Positions 8,693 through 17,459 of a stretch of 64,000 bases of DNA are shown piece after piece. Position numbers and translations under genes: made by a program. Below the pieces are notes generated by a model. That model did not search any database, was not told the DNA's origin, and was given only the letters and a program-made list of their open reading frames with translations. Every line of letters starts with the position of its first letter. Position 1 is the first letter of the stretch. Source of the stretch: Trichomonas vaginalis G3 (taxonomy: Eukaryota > Parabasalia > Trichomonadida > Trichomonadidae); assembly GCF_026262505.1 (NCBI RefSeq), contig NC_067206.1, forward strand, positions 39,135,660 through 39,199,659, in the 5' to 3' direction.

Positions 8693-9814
8693 TTAATACT
8701 TTTTCTGGTAAAGCTTCCTTGAATTCTCAATGAAGTTCTGATCAGTCTTGAACATATCAAACATTGTGAAATCACCTGGTTTTGTAGTCTTTTTTGTTCT
8801 ACTTTCTTCACTAATATTCGATGGAGGCTCCCAACCTAATGGAGGAACATCGTGATTAACAATATGAACGAGATCAAAATGTCTTTTGACCTTTCCAAGT
8901 CTTACACTCGCTGCTTTTGTTGCTGCTTTTTCGAAATCTTCCTTAAAAATGTCAAATTCGTGATCAGGAGCTATTTCATGCAGATATCCACTAAGCATAT
9001 TCTCAAATACATCATCATAAATATCTTCGAACGGGAATAAAGCTAAAATTGTGTCATCAACGTTTGATTTTGCTGAGAAAAACGTTGGAGATAGTTTTGC
9101 CTTGAGTAATAGATCAACTTGAACTTCCAGATCTTCAAGTTCGTTTCTACGTTCATCAGAAAGCATCTTTTTGAACTCTTCATACAAACTCTTCACAGAA
9201 TCTGTAATATATCTTCTTGGAACATGGTAAGCGAATAGTCTAAGATCAACATTACTTGGTATAGATGTTGCAGCGAATATTGCAGCTCTCTGACCACTTG
9301 CACAGAGATCACGGAAATTTGCAATTCTCAAACTGTTATTTAATATTCCAATTTTATTTTGTGAATGTAAATCATCAAGTAATCTATATCTCGATCGCAA
9401 AAACCATGTGATTCTGCAAATGATTCGCATACATTGAGCAAATGGATTTGGTGACGAAGGAGCTTGCAAGTATTTTTTAATAGCTCCTGTTCCAACAGAA
9501 ATCATACAGCATGTGAATAATGCAGTAATACTTTTTGGATCAATTCGTTTTGAAATTGTCAATTCTTCTTCAAATTTATGATTAAATTTATCGATATATT
9601 TAGATGTTTTGCCGGAAATAACTAACTGTGGAATTGCATTATAATACATTCTGATTAATTTAATACAGCAAGATAGTCTTTGGACATTTTCACCATTTGA
9701 TTGAGCAACAGCAGCGATTTCAAAGGGATCACTAGGAAGTTTGGATATAATTGGCTCCATACGTTTTAAAACTGTTGCATTTAAACTTAAAACAGGTTTA
9801 ATGTCTGATTCCAT
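8693..9814 (-). CDS. Unknown 373-aa helical protein
   Basis: This is a full-length open frame with normal codon use for the block. The sequence looks almost wholly alpha-helical, with an N-terminal region holding Cys pairs (SCCIKLIRMYY, FTCCMIS), a central basic/aromatic part (RITWFLRSRYRLLDDLH) and an acidic helical part (DERRNELEDLEVQVDLL). The C-terminal tail of about 55 residues is polar and basic (SRTKKTTKPGDF) and ends YQKKY. There is no signal peptide or clear membrane span. I do not recognise the family; a lineage-specific helical-repeat protein is possible. Confidence 0.7.
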   Translation of the reverse strand: MESDIKPVLSLNATVLKRMEPIISKLPSDPFEIAAVAQSNGENVQRLSCCIKLIRMYYNAIPQLVISGKTSKYIDKFNHKFEEELTISKRIDPKSITALFTCCMISVGTGAIKKYLQAPSSPNPFAQCMRIICRITWFLRSRYRLLDDLHSQNKIGILNNSLRIANFRDLCASGQRAAIFAATSIPSNVDLRLFAYHVPRRYITDSVKSLYEEFKKMLSDERRNELEDLEVQVDLLLKAKLSPTFFSAKSNVDDTILALFPFEDIYDDVFENMLSGYLHEIAPDHEFDIFKEDFEKAATKAASVRLGKVKRHFDLVHIVNHDVPPLGWEPPSNISEESRTKKTTKPGDFTMFDMFKTDQNFIENSRKLYQKKY

Positions 9815-10166
9815 AATTTGCTTGAATAAAAAATAAATAAAAAAGGTTAATATCGAAAAATGTCATAAGACATAGATTTAAATACTTCATAAATAAATGT
9901 AAAATCTTTGAACTCTAAACGTACATTTCTCAGAAATTGATTCATATAGGAAAAATGTAATCACAATCAGCCAATCATGAAAATCCCCTAATGTTATAGA
10001 AATTTTCGTTTGATTAGATAATGTCAATAAAATATCTTGATAAAGTGAATATATGAAGTTCATCTTACACCTATAAATAGAAATACTTGTGTATAAGATA
10101 TTGGTCATATGTGCATTTAATAAAAGTATATTTTCTTCCCTTTACACTGCTGAAACAAAAAAAAAT
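9815..10166. other. Intergenic spacer between divergent host genes
   Basis: AT-rich, with no frame that I support. Together with the foldback element to its right it forms the divergent promoter region of the 373-aa and 817-aa protein genes. Confidence 0.45.
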
Positions 10167-10393
10167 TAACGTGGGTGATTTTTCACCCAGCCGTAAGGGG
10201 CTCAACTTTTGAGAGTTTTACATGGCATTTGCCGGCAAATGCCATGTAATTTATTCTCAATTATTTCCCAGGGGTTGCCGGTGCATTTACCCTAAAATAT
10301 TTGAGACAACTTTACATAGCATTTGCCGGCAAATGCCATGTAAAACTCTCAAAAGTGTGATCCTTATGGCTGGGTGAAAAATCACCCACGTTA
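10167..10393. mobile_element. 227-bp foldback (MITE-like) palindromic element upstream of a host gene
   Basis: The ends TAACGTGGGTGATTTTTCAC and GTGAAAAATCACCCACGTTA are reverse complements, and complementarity continues inward with small gaps through CAGCC..AAGG and ACTTTTGAGAGTTTTACATG. Each arm also contains its own perfect 26-bp palindrome built around GCATTTGCCGGCAAATGC, plus a GGTGATTTTTCACC hairpin. Its GC-rich palindromes stand out from the AT-rich surroundings. The inner edge ends 44 bp before the start codon of the 817-aa protein, so it probably lies in or at the promoter. There is no coding capacity. Confidence 0.8.
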
Positions 10394-10436
10394 TCTAAAC
10401 TCTTTCCGTTGCAAAATTAATAAAAAAAAGTTTTGA

Positions 10437-12890
10437 ATGGCTGAAGACATCGAAGGCGCAGAGAATGCTCAAGGTGCTAATGGCCAAGATGAAGTAGGAG
10501 AAGTTCAAGCATCTCATTGGTATGAAAAATACAAAAATCTTCCTGTAATTGATTTTACAAGATATGATGCTAACTCATGGGTTAGACTTGATGAAGCAAA
10601 CATTACTGATTTGCCATTACTCAACAATCGTTCGATCAATGATATGGTAGAACCATTCTGTAAAGAATTTGATCAAATTCCACAAAGCGAAATATTCACA
10701 AATGTTACTCCACTCGTCGCTGATTTTGGTGCTTACCTTACACAAGCCATGATTCAAAAGCTAGCTTATCCAGTTGTCTGTTATTTTCCTCCATGCATTC
10801 CACGTTTACATCCATCAATTCCATCATTAACAATTCTTCTTGCAAGGATCCTACATACAACATCTGATCCAAAGAAATTCATTTATTTCATGACAATAGC
10901 TTTATTCCAAAAAGTTTGGACAACAAAATCTTGTTTAATCAATAACTACTTGCTTTCCATTTGCCGCTGTACTATTGAAGATAAAGGTAGCTATTGGGCA
11001 TATATTGATAGAGATCGTCATTTTTGCCTTTATGAAACTACAAGTAAAGGATGCCATGAGGTGAAATCCATCATGATTCAAAAAGCATACAGTAGTACCG
11101 ATAAAACTACTATAAATATCTTAGATCTCAACCAAAAAAACGTTTGTCAATTTAAACCGATTGAAAAGGATCAAATTCAGCTTTGGGACCTCATTTACTC
11201 AAGACAGAAAGTTCCTTTCCCATTCTATCTTTTAAGCGGAGACGAATTTTTCCCGGAAATTTTATATCGCTCTTATTACACCTACATTACTGCCAATGAC
11301 TCAGTTTTTGTTCAGGCACTCTTAAAGTCTACAATTTTGGATCCAAAAGTCTGGGAAGGCGTAGTTAGATGCCATATTCACGCAAACAAAATGGTTTTCC
11401 TTGCAGAAAGCGTATTTGCGTTTACATTTAACGATTCGTTTGAATTAGCTAATGATTCCTTTGAACTTCCGACTCATTTACTTTTATTTGCTCGCGCACT
11501 TGGAAAAATCTACTTCCAACAGTACTTTGATGACTTCTTCAACAAGGTTAGCGCGATTGTTGACTTCCACGATGATCTTGACCTTTCAGATATTACACTT
11601 GTTGATGTCAAGCTTACAGAGAAGATTTTGTTCAATGTTATGAAGTATATCATGCAAGGCGCAGTATACGTACCTAAGGAATGGCGTATTATTTTAAGTA
11701 CACTCAGAATGTACTTAAATACTCGTTACAACAGCCAAGCCCTTACATTTCTTGGCCTTTCCGCATTCTTCGGACGTGGTATAATTGTTCCTTTCTTCCA
11801 GGAAAACGTCAAATTCACAAAAGCCGTTTCTGTCCAACATCCAGGAAATTTCCCTGTTTTCGGATACCTCCTTTCAGTTCCATTCTGCTTGAACATATAC
11901 AGTGGAACTACAGACAGATTCAAAGACTACAACAGACGTCTGGAAAACCACTTTTTCCCAAGATGGTGGGCATTTCTCAACAACCTTGCCGATTTCGAAG
12001 AAGATTTCACTTTCTCACCACCAGATAACAAATCCATTTCATACGCTCTTGATAAAATCATCAGGCCAACGATGAATGAAACATTTGCAGCCTTAGTCAA
12101 AGATACAATTGTTTCTTTGGTTGATCCTAACATTAGAGCTGCATCAGTTCCAGGCTGGAACCTTGCCGTCATTGTTTCGAGGTTCTTTGTTCATTGTTAC
12201 GATCCATGTGAAAAAGTAACGAAGAAAAAGAAAGCTGTAGTCAAGACCAAGCCTGTAAAACTTCCTGCTCTGCCCATGTTCAAAGGCGGATCCGGTGGAG
12301 GCGGAATGCGTGGAATGCCAATTGCCCCTCACGTCAATTTCAACGAAGGAAATTCATTTGAAGGCACAGGCGACTTCAACATGAATTCTTTCTTCATTCC
12401 TCGCTCGATTCCGACACCGAATATGACGATGAGTTTGCCAGACTTGCCTCCTGCGGCCAAATTCAATCCTATTATATACAAGGATGACGACCTTCCTCCT
12501 ACGACCGGTTCTGACGAAGATAATTTGACAATTACTCCGAAGGAGCTCCAAAACAAGATGAAAAAGAAGGAAAAGAAAGGTCTGGATGCCAAAAACATTG
12601 TTAACAACATGGATATGAGAAGTGCTGGTTTCCAACAACCTGTTCAGCCTCCACCATCTCCAAAGAAGAATTCCAACCATTTGCCACCACCTCCGAAGAA
12701 GGCACTGGCTGATAATGACGATGATGATACTGATGATGACATGAAACTGTTTTTGAAAACAATTGGATCTGATGACGAAGGAACAAACACCCGCACACAG
12801 AAGAAACATGGAAAGATGGTACCTGTTGATCCGTCTAAGGTCAAGCAAGGTGAAAATCAACCGAAACTTTATAAGAAAGTGAAGAAATGA
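10437..12890 (+). CDS. Large cytosolic protein with possible RasGAP-like region
   Basis: An 817-aa protein. Residues 1-25 are acidic and low-complexity. Residues about 120-600 are helical. The stretch from 310 to 460 (HANKMVFLAESVFAF, then PKEWRIILSTLRMYLNTRY, then LSAFFGRGIIVPF) resembles the order of helices in RasGAP domains, where FLRFINPAI occupies the last position. The match is distant, and the family's usual FLR motif is not kept. Residues about 600-817 look disordered: a Gly-rich patch (GGSGGGGMRG), Pro-rich segments, an acidic run (DNDDDDTDDD) and a Lys-rich C-terminus. I infer a regulatory or scaffold protein of small-GTPase signalling. A short internal duplication NDSFELANDSFEL occurs near residue 345. 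Confidence 0.6.
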   Translation: MAEDIEGAENAQGANGQDEVGEVQASHWYEKYKNLPVIDFTRYDANSWVRLDEANITDLPLLNNRSINDMVEPFCKEFDQIPQSEIFTNVTPLVADFGAYLTQAMIQKLAYPVVCYFPPCIPRLHPSIPSLTILLARILHTTSDPKKFIYFMTIALFQKVWTTKSCLINNYLLSICRCTIEDKGSYWAYIDRDRHFCLYETTSKGCHEVKSIMIQKAYSSTDKTTINILDLNQKNVCQFKPIEKDQIQLWDLIYSRQKVPFPFYLLSGDEFFPEILYRSYYTYITANDSVFVQALLKSTILDPKVWEGVVRCHIHANKMVFLAESVFAFTFNDSFELANDSFELPTHLLLFARALGKIYFQQYFDDFFNKVSAIVDFHDDLDLSDITLVDVKLTEKILFNVMKYIMQGAVYVPKEWRIILSTLRMYLNTRYNSQALTFLGLSAFFGRGIIVPFFQENVKFTKAVSVQHPGNFPVFGYLLSVPFCLNIYSGTTDRFKDYNRRLENHFFPRWWAFLNNLADFEEDFTFSPPDNKSISYALDKIIRPTMNETFAALVKDTIVSLVDPNIRAASVPGWNLAVIVSRFFVHCYDPCEKVTKKKKAVVKTKPVKLPALPMFKGGSGGGGMRGMPIAPHVNFNEGNSFEGTGDFNMNSFFIPRSIPTPNMTMSLPDLPPAAKFNPIIYKDDDLPPTTGSDEDNLTITPKELQNKMKKKEKKGLDAKNIVNNMDMRSAGFQQPVQPPPSPKKNSNHLPPPPKKALADNDDDDTDDDMKLFLKTIGSDDEGTNTRTQKKHGKMVPVDPSKVKQGENQPKLYKKVKK

Positions 12891-13235
12891 AAAATAATTT
12901 TATATTATATTTGATGTATTTGTTGTATTTGGAAATAAATTTCATTTTAAAATAAATTTATTTCTCTTTAGGGTGCGCTCTGCTTTTGGAAGAGAAATCT
13001 TATACTTTTCGTCAATAATAAACACAATTTCACAAACTCCATCTTAATTTCAGTTTGTTTTAGTGAGATTCTCTCAATTTTCTTGGATGGTATCAGATAT
13101 GGCGCTTTAAATCATGAAAATGAGTTCAACATTGATTATATTTTAAAGAATTTTATATTTTGCTCATAATCTTGACATCATTAAAAACGAAAGAATCAAT
13201 TCTATTTTATTTAAATTCATAAATTTCAAAGCTGG
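12891..13235. other. Intergenic spacer with promoter of the SGF29-type gene
   Basis: About 345 bp, AT-rich. It holds the 3' end of the 817-aa protein gene and the initiator-like motif at 13217. No other feature is visible. Confidence 0.5.
13217..13222 (+). promoter_or_regulatory. Initiator-like motif TCATAA
   Basis: TCATAA fits the trichomonad initiator consensus TCAYWW, in which the A is the transcription start. Its A lies 17 bp upstream of the ATG at 13236, the short leader expected for these organisms. The motif is short, so a chance match is possible. Confidence 0.45.
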
Positions 13236-13985
13236 ATGAGCAAAGATTTTGCTGCTTTGCTCGAAAGAGTTGAAAAGCTCCAAAATTCTCGGGATGTAGA
13301 TGACAATATTGAAATCATTAATTTTCAACAAATTGACCTCAATTCGCCAAAAAATTGTTTAAATGAATTAGAAAAATACGCGAATAGCACATTTTTAAGC
13401 GAACAGACAAAATTATTAGATATTTTTCAGAATGTTGACTCTGTTGTTGACGATAATGAACCAGTATCTTTCGAAATTCCATCTTTACAATTCTTAAAAG
13501 AGAGATTTCAACGATTTATTTCAGACCTATTACCTATCAAGCATCCACCTTATCCACCACTTTGTGGTGCGATTAAACACCAGAAAGATAAAATTATTAA
13601 GTCAGATACCTATGCATGCATACCTTTAGGCGAAGATTACATCCTTGCATATGTAATAGGATACGATAAAGATACTAAATGCTACCACTGCTGCGATGCA
13701 GATCCAGAAGGAGATGAAGTTAACGTGATTCAAGTTCCATTTGATCAGATAATACCTGTTCCTACATCATGTCCATCTAAAAGAACTGTTTCTACAACTC
13801 ACCAATCTAAATCATCAGTTCTTGCGCTATGGCTGAATGATAATCAAACTTGGACATCTGTTTTCTATCCTGCGAAGGTTGCTGCAGCTCCATCAACATC
13901 ACCAGGAATATACAAGCTTCAATTTGATGGAGAACAACCTTTATATGCACCTGTCCCTGAAAAATTTGTAATTGCAATGCCATAA
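13236..13985 (+). CDS. SGF29-type protein with C-terminal tandem Tudor domain
   Basis: A 249-aa protein. The N-terminal part (1-~110) is helical and starts with a short coiled coil (LLERVEKLQNSRDV). The C-terminal part (about 120-249) matches the SGF29 tandem Tudor layout: YACIPLGEDYILAYVIGYDK (ILAEVV-type strand), CCDADPEGDEVNVIQVPFDQ (DDIDEE..), IIPVP (IPLP), then SSVLALWLNDNQTWTSVFYP (VLALYPQTTCFYPA) and a closing YKLQFDGEQ..PEKFVIAMP (Y.V.FEDG..VAQRYVVA). SGF29 reads H3K4me2/3 in the SAGA/ADA acetyltransferase complexes. I infer the same chromatin-reader role in this protist. The family usually has 250-300 residues, so this copy is complete. Confidence 0.78.
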   Translation: MSKDFAALLERVEKLQNSRDVDDNIEIINFQQIDLNSPKNCLNELEKYANSTFLSEQTKLLDIFQNVDSVVDDNEPVSFEIPSLQFLKERFQRFISDLLPIKHPPYPPLCGAIKHQKDKIIKSDTYACIPLGEDYILAYVIGYDKDTKCYHCCDADPEGDEVNVIQVPFDQIIPVPTSCPSKRTVSTTHQSKSSVLALWLNDNQTWTSVFYPAKVAAAPSTSPGIYKLQFDGEQPLYAPVPEKFVIAMP

Positions 13986-14170
13986 TAAGCCTTTTTTCGT
14001 AATATTTATTTATATAAAGTGTTTGTATATAATATAAGTCCAAAATTGAAACGTATTATTTTATAATTTAATTTTTGTGAAAATGATTGTTCCGATTAGG
14101 GAACTATGCCTTATATTGTGACATGCTGTTTGAAGAGCGGCAAAGAACAATAATTTCAAAAGTAAAAAAA

Positions 14171-14310
14171 TTTACACTTTTCCGATGTTTTGTCAGGGGC
14201 GCGAAGCGACCCAAAAATGTCTGAAAAGTGTAATTCTCATATATATGATTATTTTTGCTTTTAATGCCGAACAGCATTTGAATCAAAAATAATCGTATGT
14301 CTGAGAATTA
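14171..14310. repeat. Pair of adjacent stem-loops
   Basis: The first stem-loop has a stem of about 20 bp (TACACTTTTCCGATGTTTTG-type arm) enclosing the GC-rich mini-hairpin at 14197-14212. The second has arms ATTCTCA and GATTATTTTTG with an inner AATGC/GCATT pair. They resemble short inserted palindromes rather than an RNA gene. Confidence 0.55.
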
Positions 14311-14821
14311 TTCTTTTTTAAAATTAAAAATTCGAGGTTTAATTCCATAGGAAACAACTCTTTTATGAAATGTATTGTTCACAAGCAAATATTATTAATC
14401 ACTAGAAATATATTTAATCCAAAGATTCTTCGATATTGATGTCTTTGTAAGCAAAGATGAGTGATTTAGTAGCTTTGTGTGTACTATTTTAACTTCGCTA
14501 TCTTACAGTAATTGATAAATTAACCTATGTGCAATTAAACTTATGAAAATAAATAAAAAAAATTAAAAATGCTACTATCCGCAATATCTTCAATGATAAT
14601 GATACATTAATATGTCTGTACTAGATCTAATAAAATTTCATATATATTGCTCATAACGAATGCTTGAAGAAATCAAATATTGAATTATCTCTATCTTTTG
14701 GATTGAATAAATCAGGTACATTGAGTATATTTTAGTTAAGGATAGTAATATATGAAATTCAAAACAAGAGCAAAATTTGGGGAGATAAAAGCTTTTCAGA
14801 ACAATTTCTATCGTCTTTAAC

Positions 14822-14851
14822 GGATCCTTAAAAATTTTGCGGTTATTTTAA
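14822..14851 (+). promoter_or_regulatory. Conserved 30-bp upstream block of the paralogue pair
   Basis: The block starting GGATCCTTAAAAATTTTGCG and ending at the ATG is identical at 16102-16131. Broader similarity extends back about 290 bp with many differences, so the retained 30 bp looks constrained and is probably the core promoter and leader. Confidence 0.5.
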
Positions 14852-15577
14852 ATGTCTTGTAATCATCCTCATTCTGTTGCTCACCCAATTTGGAAGGAAT
14901 CCAGATTCTTGAAGAATTCGGAGATTATCAGGTTTATAAACAACGCAATCAAGCCCAATTTACCTCAATATTTATTCAGATTCAGAATCAAAAACAATTA
15001 CAGAATTATCAAAAACATTCCTTATTTCATCTCTATAAAGCTGAACACTCCTGTTAATGTTGTAGTAGTTCAAGCTTACCATGATTTAAAGGAGTCAGAG
15101 GCAGGTTATGTTTTCACTTATCTAAAAATTTCAAATGTTAAAACGTATGAAAGGATGTTCAAAATATTTTCAACAAATCAATATCTAAACTGCATACAGG
15201 ATTATAATATAAAAATTGTCAAACAATATGCCAGACAATATCGTGAAGCAAACTTCAATCAACGTTTCCTTTATGATACTATTGAATATCTATTCTCAAA
15301 GGAAAAGCAAAAAGAAATCCATCCTGGTGACACTGTGTTCTACGTATTCACAGATTTTGAATTAAAAGCAAAATTTTTCGAACTCCTTGGTATTTATACT
15401 AAATTATCACCGACACGTGAATTAATACGTGGTATGACAGTTGAACTCGCCCAGGAATTCATACCTATAAGTGTGACTTTTCATCAATTGGGCTATTATT
15501 GGAAAATGCATCTCAAAGCATTTTTCAAAAAATTCACTATTGGTCACCATAATAGAAAGGTTAGTGCTGAAACCTAG
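14852..15577 (+). CDS. Unknown protein, first copy of a tandem paralogue pair
   Basis: A 241-aa protein starting MSCNHPHSVAHPIW. It is basic and rich in Asn, Ile, Tyr and Phe, with alternating helical and beta-looking parts (VNVVVVQAYHDLKESEAGY, KEIHPGDTVFYVFTD). No membrane segment or catalytic motif is evident, and I do not recognise the family. The second copy begins 1280 bp downstream. The two keep the same 30 bp directly before the ATG, including GGATCCTTAAAAATTTTGCG. The duplication unit therefore includes promoter and gene. The 3' quarter (ELAQEF...) is the part missing from copy two, where element B is inserted. Confidence 0.7.
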   Translation: MSCNHPHSVAHPIWKESRFLKNSEIIRFINNAIKPNLPQYLFRFRIKNNYRIIKNIPYFISIKLNTPVNVVVVQAYHDLKESEAGYVFTYLKISNVKTYERMFKIFSTNQYLNCIQDYNIKIVKQYARQYREANFNQRFLYDTIEYLFSKEKQKEIHPGDTVFYVFTDFELKAKFFELLGIYTKLSPTRELIRGMTVELAQEFIPISVTFHQLGYYWKMHLKAFFKKFTIGHHNRKVSAET

Positions 15578-16131
15578 TGAAATTATCACTGACTTTAGAA
15601 ATAAAAAATTATATTAAAAAAGTTTTACAATTTGGTTCTGGAAATCATCAAATAATATAAAACTAAAACAAAATCTGCAAATGTTTTGATAATTCTGTAA
15701 TTGTTCAATTTATTCGAATTCATATTTTTTATTCATTTAATAGTTAGAAACTAATATACCTTACCTTAATGTAGAGTTGTTCTGAAACTTGAGTTGATTA
15801 TTTCAAGATACTTTAAATAAAAAAATTTAAAAATGCTAATTTTCGCAATGTATTCAATGTAATATGATACATTAATATATTGATGCTAAATATAATAAAT
15901 TCTTGATAAATTCAAAAAAAAATACTCAGAATTAGTGAATTCTTAATATCTTTTCAACTTTTGAAATCAGATAGATATATCATATTATATCCATGAATGG
16001 TGATATATGATTTTCAAAACAAAGCCAATATTTGAGGATATAAAAGCTTAGCTGGTATAACATTAAAAGTGGTTTTCTGAGCATAGTCTATCGTCTTTCA
16101 GGGATCCTTAAAAATTTTGCGGTTATTTTAA
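15578..16131. other. Intergenic half of the tandem duplication
   Basis: The first ~240 bp are the 3' flank of copy one. From about 15820 the sequence aligns with 14560-14851, showing a duplicated upstream region with moderate divergence. No other gene is seen. Confidence 0.5.
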
Positions 16132-16718
16132 ATGTCATGTAATCATCCTCACTCTGATGCCCATCCAATTTGGAATGAATCAAGATTCCTGATGAATTCA
16201 GAGATTATCAGCTTTATAAACATCGCAATTCAGCCAAATTTACCTCAATATTTAAAAAGATTCGGAATCAAAAACGATTACACCATGTATGAAAACATTC
16301 CTTTTTTCGTTTCTAGAAAACTGGATTCTCGTGTTAATGTTGTTGTAGTTCAAGCTTATCAAGATTTAAAAGAATACGAAGCAGGCTATGTTTTCACTTA
16401 CCTAAAAGTTTCAAATGTTAAAATGTATGAAAAGATGTTCAAAATATTTTCAACAAATGAATATCTAAACTGTATTCAGAATTACAATATAAAAATTGTC
16501 AAACAATACGCTAAACAATATCGCGAAGCAAATTTCAATCAACGATATCTTTATGATACTATTGATTGTTTATTCTCAAAAGAAAAGCAAAAAGAAATCC
16601 ATCCTGGTGACACTGTGTTCTACGTGTTCACAGAACTTGACTTAAAAACAGAATTTTTCGAATACCTTGGAATTTATACTAAATTATCACCGAAACGTGA
16701 ATTAATACGTGGTATGAC
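16132..16718 (+). pseudogene. Second paralogue, interrupted by the Maverick B insertion
   Basis: About 195 codons align with the first paralogue (14852), with roughly four residues in five the same. Just after RELIRGMT the host sequence is replaced by the AG-starting end of element B, so the last ~45 codons are lost; the frame continues for about 28 unrelated codons into the element and stops. Those codons are not native. The missing 3' part does not reappear at the right side of B, so a simple clean insertion followed by no rearrangement is excluded. Confidence 0.75.
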
Positions 16719-16777
16719 AGTAGTTAGTATACATATCAAGTGTACGGCGGCACTGCGCGCCTCCTTACCCATTATAT

Positions 16778-17014
16778 GTGAATTTGACACTTTACAAAAC
16801 CGTTAACGTATATTTTACAACACTAACGAATTCACTAACGTTTTCACAAACGACTTCACTAATGTAAAAATAAACGTTCTCACTTACAGGTATAAACTAT
16901 GACAGTGAATTTGACACTTTACAAAACCGTTAACGTATATTTTACAACACTAACGAATTCACTAACGTTTTCACAAACGACTTCACTAATGTAAAAATAA
17001 ACGTTCTCACTTAC
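16778..17014. repeat. Two 110-bp direct repeats near the left end of B
   Basis: 16778-16887 and 16905-17014 are the same sequence (GTGAATTTGACACTTTACAA ...), separated by 17 bp. The joint AGGTATAAACTATGACAGT is the reverse complement of 17103-17120 in the neighbouring gene, which suggests a template-switch origin. The repeats are AT-rich with several AAC(G)TT-type boxes and no coding frame. Confidence 0.75.
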
Positions 17015-17327
17015 AAAAGTATTGCAATTCCTCCCATTGCTGTGCTTCATATAACAGCTCATAATCTTCTGACTCACTTTCTTCTTCATATAGGTCAAAA
17101 TCACTGTCATAGTTTATACCTGTAAGTTTTGACAAAGCTAATGAAACACGCTTACCGTTTGTATCGTATGCTTGTATAAACTTTCCATTCTTCATTCCTT
17201 CATAAACGCTCAAACTAACTTTACCCTTTCTCCCTCGTATCTGATAGAATGTATTTTCACGAGGAACGAAGAACAAATTCTTGAACTCATGACCGTTGTA
17301 GTTTGTTATCTCAATAGTTTTCGTCAT
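17007..17327 (-). CDS. Small acidic-tailed Maverick protein, unknown
   Basis: A 106-aa protein with a beta-rich N-terminal part (TKTIEITNYNGHEFKNLFFV) and a Glu/Asp-rich C-terminus (YEEESESEDYELLYE). An FYQIRGRKGKVSL segment faintly recalls the G-K-I/V-rich strand of the proteins at 35275 and 37848, but homology is uncertain. First gene from the left end of B, on the minus strand and pointing to the terminus. Its 3' end touches the direct repeats. Confidence 0.5.
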   Translation of the reverse strand: MTKTIEITNYNGHEFKNLFFVPRENTFYQIRGRKGKVSLSVYEGMKNGKFIQAYDTNGKRVSLALSKLTGINYDSDFDLYEEESESEDYELLYEAQQWEELQYFCK

Positions 17328-17403
17328 TTATATAAAAATAAACTTAAAAATAAATGATATCACCACCCTCACACGTATGAAAACATAGCACAAAAATAAA
17401 TTT

Positions 17404-17451
17404 AGGTGAAGTGGTGAGATCTCACCTCTTTTTTCACCTGTTTTTTCACCC
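17404..17451. repeat. GGTGA repeat cluster with perfect palindrome
   Basis: Five GGTGA/TCACC boxes in 48 bp, including the 14-bp palindrome GGTGAGATCTCACC. It lies just beyond the stop codon of the 17460 gene. The same cluster type recurs at 26395, 27498, 27677 and 52213. Confidence 0.75.
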
Positions 17452-17459
17452 TGTTGAAT

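Larger units (their letters stand above)
13986..14851. other. Intergenic region with two nested hairpins
   Basis: About 870 bp without a credible gene. 14171-14232 folds through TTACACTTTTCC / GGAAAAGTGTAA-type arms around a GC-rich core GGGCGCGAAGCGACCC. 14232-14310 folds through ATTCTCA and GATTATTTTTG arms. The last ~290 bp (from about 14560) are duplicated in front of the second paralogue and hold its promoter. Confidence 0.5.

Noticed and set aside
12354-12860. Minus-strand frames opposite the C-terminal part of the 817-aa protein gene
   Set aside because: Shadows of a low-complexity GC-richer region; the plus-strand frame is continuous with the gene.
14104-14286. 60-residue minus-strand frame in the host spacer
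   Set aside because: It overlaps the stem-loops and has no supporting start context or similarity.
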